DNA of 21,777 bases from JBQCHF01 sp051953655. Its GTDB lineage: Bacteria; Actinomycetota; Actinomycetes; Motilibacterales; Motilibacteraceae. The stretch is from NCBI GenBank assembly GCA_051953655.1, contig JBQCIO010000089.1, positions 1-21,777 on the forward strand, read 5' to 3'. A program made the position numbers and the translations under genes. The notes under the pieces were generated by a model. The model made no database searches. It was given only the letters and a program-made list of their open reading frames with translations, and was not told where the DNA came from. Below are positions 14,864-21,777 of this stretch, in pieces; position 1 is the stretch's first letter, and the number at the start of each line of letters is the position of its first letter.

Positions 14864-16078
14864 ATGGAGCAGACCACCGACCAGCAGGGATGGCCCGCCC
14901 GCTGGGCGTCGGCCATCGTGCCCTCCTACGGCACCCCCTCCCTCACCCTCGTGCGCGGCCACGGCGCCGTCGTCGTCGACGACTCCGGCAAGGAGTACGT
15001 CGACCTCGTCGCCGGCATCGCCGTCAACGCGCTCGGGCACGCGCACCCGGCGCTGGTGAGCGCGGTCACCGAGCAGCTGCAGACCCTGGGCCACGTCTCC
15101 AACCTCTACATCCACCCGACCGTGGTGACGCTGGCCGAACGACTCCTGAGCCTGTTCGGGCGCCCCGGCAAGGTGTTCTTCTGCAACTCCGGCGCGGAGG
15201 CCAACGAGGCCATCTTCAAGATCGGCCGGCGCACGGGACGCCGCAAGGTGGTCGCCGCGCAGGGCGCCTTCCACGGCCGCACCATGGGCGCGCTCGCGCT
15301 GACCGGTCAGCCCGGCAAGCGCGAGCCCTTCCTCCCGCTGCCCGGCGACGTCGTGCACGTGCCCTTCGGCGACGTCGAGGCCCTGCAGGCCGCGGTCGAC
15401 GACGACACCGCGCTGGTGCTGCTCGAGCCGATCCTCGGCGAGGCGGGTGTCGTGCCGGCCCCCGACGGCTACCTGCAGGCGGCCCGCGCGGCGTGCGACG
15501 CCCACGGCGCGCTGCTCGCGCTGGACGAGGTGCAGACCGGGATCGGGCGCACCGGCGCCTGGTTCGCCCACCAGACCCTCGGCGTGGTCCCCGACGTCGT
15601 CAGCATGGCCAAGGGCCTGGCCGGCGGGGTGCCGATCGGTGCCGTCGCCGCGTTCGGCCCGGCCGCGGACCTGCTCCAGCCCGGTCAGCACGGCACCACG
15701 TTCGGTGGCAACCCCCTGGCGTGCGCTGCTGCCCTCGCCGTCCTGGACACCATCGAGAACGACGACCTGCTCGACCACGCCAAGCGGCTGGGGGAGCACC
15801 TCGCGGCCTCGATCGAGGGGCTCGGCCACCCGCTGGTGGCCGGCGTGCGGGGGGCCGGGCTGATGCGAGGCGTCGTCCTGACCGCCCCGCTGGCCAAGCA
15901 GGCCGAGGCGGCGCTGAAGGAGCGCGGCTTCCTGGTCAACGCGGTCGGCGCCGACGTCCTCCGCCTCGTGCCGCCGCTCGTGCTCACCCGGGAGCAGGCC
16001 GACGCGTTCGTGGCAGCGCTGCCGGTGGCGCTCGACGCGGCGCAGGAAGCACGGTCGGCCGAGCAGGGCTCGCCGTGA
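14864..16078 (+). CDS. argD: Acetylornithine aminotransferase
   Basis: This 404-residue PLP enzyme converts N-acetylglutamate semialdehyde to N-acetylornithine with glutamate as amino donor. It is a class III (ornithine-type) aminotransferase: NSGAEANEAIFKIGR (108-122) binds the cofactor phosphate, LDEVQTGIGRTG (220-231) has the PLP-contacting aspartate D221, and SMAKGLAGGVP carries the Schiff-base lysine K250, followed by HGTTFGGNPLACA. I chose ATG 14864 because GGAGGAGG (14851-14858) lies five bases upstream. A GTG at 14786 overlapping the argB stop would add 26 proline/serine-rich residues without homology. Its own stop overlaps argR directly, where argF is usually found. Confidence 0.96.
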   Translation: MEQTTDQQGWPARWASAIVPSYGTPSLTLVRGHGAVVVDDSGKEYVDLVAGIAVNALGHAHPALVSAVTEQLQTLGHVSNLYIHPTVVTLAERLLSLFGRPGKVFFCNSGAEANEAIFKIGRRTGRRKVVAAQGAFHGRTMGALALTGQPGKREPFLPLPGDVVHVPFGDVEALQAAVDDDTALVLLEPILGEAGVVPAPDGYLQAARAACDAHGALLALDEVQTGIGRTGAWFAHQTLGVVPDVVSMAKGLAGGVPIGAVAAFGPAADLLQPGQHGTTFGGNPLACAAALAVLDTIENDDLLDHAKRLGEHLAASIEGLGHPLVAGVRGAGLMRGVVLTAPLAKQAEAALKERGFLVNAVGADVLRLVPPLVLTREQADAFVAALPVALDAAQEARSAEQGSP

Positions 16079-16605
16079 CCGTCCGTCCGGTCAGCAAGGC
16101 GAGCCGTCACCAGCGGATCGTCGAGCTGCTCTCGCGCCACCCGGTGCGCTCCCAGCCCGAGCTGGCCCGGCTGCTCGCCGACGACGGGCTGGTGGTCACC
16201 CAGGCCACCTTGTCCCGCGACCTCGAGGAGCTCGGCGCGGTGCGGGTGCGGGCCGGCGGCCAGCTCGTCTACGCGGTGCCCGGTGAGGGCGGCGACGCCG
16301 CGCCGCGCCCGCCGGCGGAGGAGTCCGCCGGGCTGGAGCGGCTGCGACGACGCTGCGAGGAGCTGCTCGTGGCCGCCGACGCCTCGGCCAACATCGTGGT
16401 GCTGCGCACCCCGCCCGGCGGCGCGCAGTTCCTCGCCTCCGCGCTGGACCACAGCCTGCTGCCCGGCGTGCTCGGCACGGTGGCCGGCGACGACACGATC
16501 TTCCTGGTCACCCGCGACCCGCACGGCGCGGACGCGGTGGCCGAGCGGCTCCTCTCCCTGGCGCAGGGCCGGACCGCGGCCGGTAGCGTCTCCAGCGCGT
16601 CCTGA
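16075..16605 (+). CDS. argR: Arginine repressor
   Basis: This 176-residue protein is the hexameric arginine-dependent regulator of arginine genes. The N-terminal winged helix-turn-helix (about 8-70) has RHQRIVELLSRHPVRSQPEL and the recognition region TQATLSRDLEELGAVRV (42-58), a strong family signature. The C-terminal oligomerisation domain (about 100-165) carries the arginine-binding GTVAGDDTIFLV (134-145) with the paired aspartates. A proline-rich linker (about 72-85) joins them. The GTG start overlaps the argD stop, so it is coupled to the genes it regulates; negative feedback through the ARG boxes before argC is likely. A 97-base gap with degenerate 8-bp repeats follows. Confidence 0.96.
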   Translation: MTVRPVSKASRHQRIVELLSRHPVRSQPELARLLADDGLVVTQATLSRDLEELGAVRVRAGGQLVYAVPGEGGDAAPRPPAEESAGLERLRRRCEELLVAADASANIVVLRTPPGGAQFLASALDHSLLPGVLGTVAGDDTIFLVTRDPHGADAVAERLLSLAQGRTAAGSVSSAS

Positions 16606-16626
16606 CCCCGGCGGGCAGCCCGTCCC

Positions 16627-16666
16627 CGCAGTCCCGCAGTCTCGCAATCCAGCAATCCCACAGACC
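16627..16666 (+). repeat. Five degenerate 8-bp tandem repeats between argR and argG
   Basis: Successive 8-base units read CGCAGTCC, CGCAGTCT, CGCAATCC, AGCAATCC and CACAGACC. The unit is C-rich and G-poor, so an RNA copy would be largely unpaired. A similar block, including CCAGCAACCCCA (14829-14840; compare CCAGCAATCCCA at 16649-16660), occurs in the argB-argD gap. The role is unknown. Confidence 0.6.
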
Positions 16667-16702
16667 TGCACCACCACTGACACAGCACGGAAGGACAAGC
16701 TC

Positions 16703-17906
<1,204 letters not shown>

Positions 17907-17914
<8 letters not shown>

Positions 17915-19334
17915 CAGCACCAGCGAGAGCGGTGCGCCGATGCGTCTGTGGGGCGGCCGGTTCGCCGGCGGCCCCGCGGACGCACTGGCGCAGCTCTCGG
18001 TCAGCGTCCACTTCGACTGGCGGCTGGCGCCCTACGACCTGGCCGCCAGCCGGGCGCACGCCCGGGTGCTGCACCGTGCCGGGCTGCTCGACGACGACGA
18101 GCTGACCAAGATGCTCGCCGCTCTCGACGACCTCGAGCAGGCCGCGCGGGACGGCAGCTTCCGGCCCACCGTCGAGGACGAGGACGTGCACACCGCCCTC
18201 GAGCGCGGGCTGCTCGAGCGGCTCGGCGCGCTCGGCGGCAAGCTGCGCGCCGGGCGCAGCCGGAACGACCAGGTGGCGACCGACTTCAGGCTCTACCTGC
18301 GGGACAACGTCCGACGGCTCGTAGGACTCGTGGCCGACCTCGAGCGGGCACTGCTGGACCAGGCCGCGCGCCACGCCGACAGCCCGGCGCCCGGCTTCAC
18401 GCACCTGCAGCACGCCCAGCCGGTGTCCTTCGGGCACGAGCTGGCCAAGCACGTGCACGCCCTGGCCCGCGACGTCGACCGGCTGCGGGACTGGGACAAG
18501 CGGGCTGCCCGCTCGCCGCTCGGAGCCGGTGCTCTGGCCGGGTCGTCGCTGCCGCTGGACCCGGAGGCGGTGGCCGCCGAGCTCGGTTTCGACGGCGCCA
18601 TCCCCAACAGCATCGACGCCGTCAGCGACCGCGACTTCGCGGCCGAGTTCCTCTTCGCCGCGGCGCTGCTGGGGGTCCACCTCTCGCGCCTGGGCGAGGA
18701 GGTGTGCCTGTGGACCTCGCGCGAGTTCGGCTGGGCCACGCTCGACGACGCCTTCGCCACCGGCTCCTCGATCATGCCGCAGAAGAAGAACCCGGACGTG
18801 GCCGAGCTGGTGCGCGGCAAGTCCGGCCGGCTGATCGGCCACCTCACCGGTCTGCTGGCCACTCTCAAGGGCCTGCCGTTCGCCTACAACCGCGACCTGC
18901 AGGAGGACAAGGAGCCGGTGTTCGACGCCGTCGACACCCTCGCCCTGGTCCTTCCGGCGGTCACCGGGATGGTCGCCACCATGACCTTCCACCCGGCCCG
19001 GATGGCGGCCGCGGCCCCGGAGGGGTTCGCCCTCGCCACCGAGATCGCCGACTGGCTGGTGCGCCGCGGGGTGCCCTTCCGCGACGCCCACGAGGTCGCC
19101 GGGTCGTGCGTGCGGCTCTGCGAGCAGCGCGGCATCGAGCTCACCGACCTCACCGACTCCGACCTCGCCTCGGTGTCCCCGCACCTCACCCCGCAGGTGC
19201 GCGAGGTCCTGTCGGTGCAGGGGGCGCTGGAGGCGCGCAGCACCGTCGGTGGCACCGCGCCGGTGCGGGTGCGCGAGCAGCTGACCGCGCTGTCCGCCCA
19301 GGTGGACGGCCAGGCGGCCTGGGCGAGCGCCTGA
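17907..19334 (+). CDS. argH: Argininosuccinate lyase
   Basis: This 475-residue enzyme splits argininosuccinate into arginine and fumarate, the last step of the pathway. It belongs to the fumarase/aspartase superfamily: RLWGGRF near the N-terminus, GRSRNDQ (116-122), FTHLQHAQPV (164-173) with the T-H pair, and the signature GSSIMPQKKNPD (286-297) with the catalytic serine loop. I chose GTG 17907, inside the argG end, because GGAGG (17896-17900) lies six bases upstream; ATG 17940 would shorten it by 11 residues and has only a weak binding site. Length is typical for actinobacteria. Twelve bases separate its stop from the mpg start. Confidence 0.96.
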
Positions 19335-19345
19335 GCGCACGAGCC

Positions 19346-19993
19346 GTGCCCGACGTCGACGCGCCCCTGCCGCGCCGCTTCTTCGACCGTCCCGCGGTCG
19401 AGGTGGCACCCGCGCTGCTGGGGCGCGTCCTCGTCGTGGACGGACCCACCGGCCCGGTCTCAGTGCGGCTGACCGAGGTGGAGGCCTACTCCGGGCAGGG
19501 GGAGGACCCGGGGTCGCACGCCCACCGCGGCCGCAGCAACCGCAACGCCGTCATGTTCGGCCCGCCGGGCCACGTCTACGTCTACTTCACCTACGGCATG
19601 CACTGGTGCATGAACCTGGTGTGCCTGCCCGAAGGCGTGGCGTCCGCGGTGCTGCTGCGGGCCGGGGAGGTCGTCGACGGCCTCGACGAGGCGCGGGCCC
19701 GTCGCCCCAGGGCGCGCAGCGACCGGGAGCTGGCGCGGGGTCCGGCCCGGCTCACCATGGCGCTCGGCGTCGACGGCGCCTTCTACGGCCTCGACGCCTG
19801 CGCCGCCGAGGGGCAGGTGCGCGTCCTGACGGGTCGGCCGGCACCGCCCGCGGCCGTCCGGTCCGGTCCACGGGTGGGCGTGGCCGGCGACGGCGCCCCC
19901 ATCCCCTGGCGCTACTGGATCGACGGCGACCCCACCGTGAGCGTTTACCGGGCGGCGGTGCCGCGCCGGCGTAGGGGAGGATCTACCTCGTGA
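19346..19993 (+). CDS. mpg: 3-methyladenine DNA glycosylase, AAG/MPG family
   Basis: This 215-residue enzyme removes alkylated purines, such as 3-methyladenine and hypoxanthine, to start base excision repair. It is the AAG/MPG type: ALLGRVLV (23-30), LTEVEAYSG (42-50) with the catalytic general-base glutamate, most likely E46, then SHAHRGRSNRNAVMFGPPGHVYVYF (57-81) split around the DNA-binding and intercalating YVYFTYGMHWCMNLV. The C-terminal GPRVGV and PWRYWI blocks are also present. The start is GTG 19346, without a good binding site, twelve bases after argH, so it may be coupled. Its stop overlaps the tyrS GTG (GTGA). The mpg-tyrS order is also found in mycobacteria. Confidence 0.92.
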   Translation: MPDVDAPLPRRFFDRPAVEVAPALLGRVLVVDGPTGPVSVRLTEVEAYSGQGEDPGSHAHRGRSNRNAVMFGPPGHVYVYFTYGMHWCMNLVCLPEGVASAVLLRAGEVVDGLDEARARRPRARSDRELARGPARLTMALGVDGAFYGLDACAAEGQVRVLTGRPAPPAAVRSGPRVGVAGDGAPIPWRYWIDGDPTVSVYRAAVPRRRRGGSTS

Positions 19994-21258
19994 CCCACAT
20001 CCTCGACGACCTGCAGTGGCGCGGGCTCCTGGCGCAGACCACCGACGCGGACGCCCTCCGCACGGCCCTCGACGACGGAGTGGTCACCTACTACTGCGGC
20101 TTCGACCCGACCGCGGCCAGCCTGCACGTCGGCCACCTGACCCAGGTGCTCACCATGCGCAGGCTGCAGCTGGCCGGCCACCGGCCGCTGGCACTGGTCG
20201 GTGGGGCGACCGGGCTGATCGGCGACCCACGGCCCACCGCCGAGCGACAGCTCAACGACACCGACACCGTCGTGGGCTGGACCGAGCGCATCCGCGACCA
20301 GCTCTCCCGCTTCCTCGACTTCGGTGAGGGCACCCACGGCGGCCTGCTGGTGAACAACCTCGACTGGACCGGACCGATGGACGTGCTGACGTTCCTGCGC
20401 GACGTCGGAAAGCACTTCAGCGTCAACCGGATGCTCGACCGCGAGGCGGTCAGGGCCCGGCTGGAGGGGCAGGGGATCTCCTACACCGAGTTCAGCTACG
20501 TCCTGCTCCAGTCGCTGGACTACCTCGAGCTCTTCCGCCGCAACGGCTGCACGCTGCAGATCGGCGGCAGCGACCAGTGGGGCAACATCACCGCGGGCGT
20601 CGACCTGATCCGGCGGGTGGACGGCGGCCACGTGCACGCCCTCACCACACCGCTGCTGCTGAAGTCCGACGGCACCAAGTTCGGCAAGACCGAGGGCGGG
20701 AGCGTCTGGCTCGACCCCGAGCTCACCAGCCCCTACGCCTTCTACCAGTACTGGTTGAACGCGGACGACGCGGACGTGGTGAACCTGCTCAAGGTGTTCA
20801 CCTTCCTCCCGCACGAGGAGATCGACGAGCTCGCGCTGGCCACCAAGGAGCGTCCGCAGGCGCGCGAGGCCCAGCGCGCGCTGGCCTCGGAGCTGACGGC
20901 GCTGGTGCACGGGGAGAGCGAACGCGACGCCGTGGTGGCCGCCAGCCAGGCGCTGTTCGGCCGCGGCGAGCTCGAGGGGCTGCCGGAGCGCACCCTCGCG
21001 GCCTCGTTGACCGAGCTGCCGCGCGCTGCCGTGCCGGCCGGTCCGCTGCCGCTGGTCGTGGACCTGCTCGTCGCCAGCGGGTTGTGCGAGAGCAAGTCCG
21101 CCGCTCGGCGGGCGGTCAAGGAGGGCGGGGCCTACGTCAACAACCGCAAGGTCACCGACGAGGCCGACGCGCCCTCGCCCGAGGACCTGCTCCACGGGCG
21201 CTACCTGGTGCTCCGCCGGGGCAAGCGGCACCTGGCTGCGGTGGTCGTCGAGGGCTGA
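19990..21258 (+). CDS. tyrS: Tyrosine--tRNA ligase
   Basis: This 422-residue class I synthetase activates tyrosine and charges tRNA-Tyr as a homodimer. The Rossmann core has CGFDPTAASLHVGHL (36-50) with the HIGH-type motif HVGH, the tyrosine pocket around YTEFSYVLLQSLDY (165-178) and GGSDQWGNI (192-200), and the KMSKS-type loop KFGKT (230-234), the usual bacterial TyrRS form. An S4-like RNA-binding domain (about 355-422, with SKSAARRAVKEGGAYVNN) ends it. AGGGGAGG (19973-19980) lies nine bases before the GTG, which also overlaps the mpg stop. It is followed by a terminator-like hairpin and the rRNA operon promoter. Confidence 0.97.
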   Translation: MTHILDDLQWRGLLAQTTDADALRTALDDGVVTYYCGFDPTAASLHVGHLTQVLTMRRLQLAGHRPLALVGGATGLIGDPRPTAERQLNDTDTVVGWTERIRDQLSRFLDFGEGTHGGLLVNNLDWTGPMDVLTFLRDVGKHFSVNRMLDREAVRARLEGQGISYTEFSYVLLQSLDYLELFRRNGCTLQIGGSDQWGNITAGVDLIRRVDGGHVHALTTPLLLKSDGTKFGKTEGGSVWLDPELTSPYAFYQYWLNADDADVVNLLKVFTFLPHEEIDELALATKERPQAREAQRALASELTALVHGESERDAVVAASQALFGRGELEGLPERTLAASLTELPRAAVPAGPLPLVVDLLVASGLCESKSAARRAVKEGGAYVNNRKVTDEADAPSPEDLLHGRYLVLRRGKRHLAAVVVEG

Positions 21259-21266
21259 CAGGCGTG

Positions 21267-21304
21267 GGGGAGGCGGCCGCGGCGACGCTCCGGACCGCCT
21301 TCCC
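21267..21304 (+). terminator. Terminator-like hairpin after tyrS
   Basis: GGGGAGGCGG (21267-21276) pairs with CCGCCTTCCC (21295-21304), ten pairs including one G-U, around an 18-base loop. It starts eight bases after the tyrS stop. No T run follows, which is common for proposed actinobacterial terminators. Its position between tyrS and the rRNA promoter supports a terminator role. Confidence 0.5.
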
Positions 21305-21324
21305 GACCGCCCCAGCCGGCTGAT

Positions 21325-21353
21325 TTGACCGTCGCCCGGGGCCGGTCTAATGT
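21325..21353 (+). promoter_or_regulatory. rRNA operon promoter, SigA-type
   Basis: TTGACC (21325-21330) and TAATGT (21348-21353) are separated by exactly 17 bases, a near-consensus principal-sigma promoter. It points toward the 16S leader, with a start expected around 21360. It is the best -35/-10 pair in the window, as expected for a strong rRNA promoter. Confidence 0.75.
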
Positions 21354-21777
21354 CTTCCCTCGTCGCCCGGACGGGAGGAACGAACAGCGGAGACGCTGGT
21401 CGGTCCCGGGGGCGGAACTCCTGACTCAGTCAGCCCCGCGAGGGGCCGATGGTCATGCAGTCCAGGGGTGGAGCCGGTCCCGATCACCGCGCGAGCGAGT
21501 GGACAGGGCCTGGTAGGTTGGAGCGGTTGCCTCGAGGGGCGGCGGATCCGGACGGATCAGCAGCCTCGAGATGTGCGTCCGTTATTTGAGAACTCAACAG
21601 CGTGCCGAAAGTCAATGCCATTTCTTTGACCCTCGCGCCTCAAGGTTTCGGTCTTGGGGTTTGGGTTTCTTTGAGTGATGGCAGGCAGACAGCTAGCTCT
21701 GTTTTGTCTGTTGTTGCTGGGGTTTTCTCTATGGTTCATATGCCTGCTTCGGTGGGTGTGTGGTTGAACCTTTTTGG
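21354..21777 (+). other. 16S rRNA leader (precursor 5' region), no protein gene
   Basis: From about 21570 the sequence is visibly richer in A and T than any gene here. TTTGAGAACTCAACAGCGTG (21585-21604) matches the leader element I know from actinobacterial rrn operons, part of the antitermination/processing region. A second, weaker promoter may exist at TGGTAGGTT (21511-21519, extended -10). The final bases, CTTTTTGG, resemble the sequence just before AGAGTTTGATC of 16S rRNA, so the window appears to stop at the 5' end of 16S. No frame in this stretch looks coding. Confidence 0.75.

Noticed and set aside
20679..20693. KFGKT instead of KMSKS in TyrRS as a possible anomaly
   Set aside because: KFGKT is the ordinary form of this loop in bacterial TyrRS.
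21325..21516. 63-codon frame between tyrS and 16S
   Set aside because: It begins inside the rRNA promoter and has no coding bias; the stretch is rRNA leader.
21557..21739. 60-codon minus-strand frame in the AT-richer leader
   Set aside because: It is antisense to the rRNA leader, with no ribosome site or domain.

Overview
The window is a high-GC actinobacterial chromosome segment. It is GC-rich with strong G/C third-position bias, about half of the genes use GTG starts, and neighbouring genes often overlap by four bases (GTGA or ATGA). Gene order (rpmI-rplT-TrmH methylase ... pheS-pheT ... argCJBD-argR-argG-argH ... mpg-tyrS-rrn) follows the order I know from Mycobacterium tuberculosis, without the PE/PKS insertions. 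The overall look suggests Geodermatophilaceae or a related soil actinobacterium, but the genus is inference. All main housekeeping genes look intact.

Layout. 1-80 is homopolymer-rich low-complexity sequence, probably an assembly-edge artefact; infC, normally upstream of rpmI, is not visible. 180-1672: ribosomal proteins L35 and L20 and a SpoU/TrmH rRNA methylase. 1673-1899: an intergenic region dense in inverted repeats. 1900-3896: an ArsR-like winged-helix regulator coupled to an MFS exporter. 3906-5015: a soluble PAS-histidine kinase without a partner regulator. 5016-5441: a 426-base gap with two hairpins and no convincing gene. 5442-9843: pheS, pheT and a short-chain dehydrogenase, all overlapping. 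9856-11602: a small two-helix membrane protein (-), a P-loop kinase (+) and an NAD-epimerase (-). 11669-16605: ArgR boxes followed by argC, argJ, argB, argD and argR. 16703-21258: argG, argH, mpg and tyrS. 21259-21777: a terminator-like hairpin, a SigA-type rRNA promoter and a 16S leader that stops at about the first bases of 16S rRNA.

How the genes work together. The arg cluster encodes N-acetylglutamate kinase, reductase, aminotransferase, the ArgJ transacetylase that recycles the acetyl group, the arginine repressor, and the last two steps to arginine. Ornithine carbamoyltransferase (argF), which sits between argD and argR in mycobacteria, is absent: argD runs straight into argR through a GTGA overlap. 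ArgR probably acts on the tandem ARG boxes before argC. pheST and tyrS charge tRNA-Phe and tRNA-Tyr, and rpmI/rplT and the methylase serve the 50S subunit, so most of the window is translation and arginine supply.

There is no sign of a prophage, CRISPR array, insertion sequence or obvious new multi-gene system. The least explained signals are regulatory: a repeated leaderless-start pattern (TANNNT, six bases, then the start codon), a three-copy TGTGTGCGCAA-type motif and a perfect palindrome before the regulator/exporter pair, a strong hairpin before pheS, and related degenerate repeats in the two gaps of the arg cluster.
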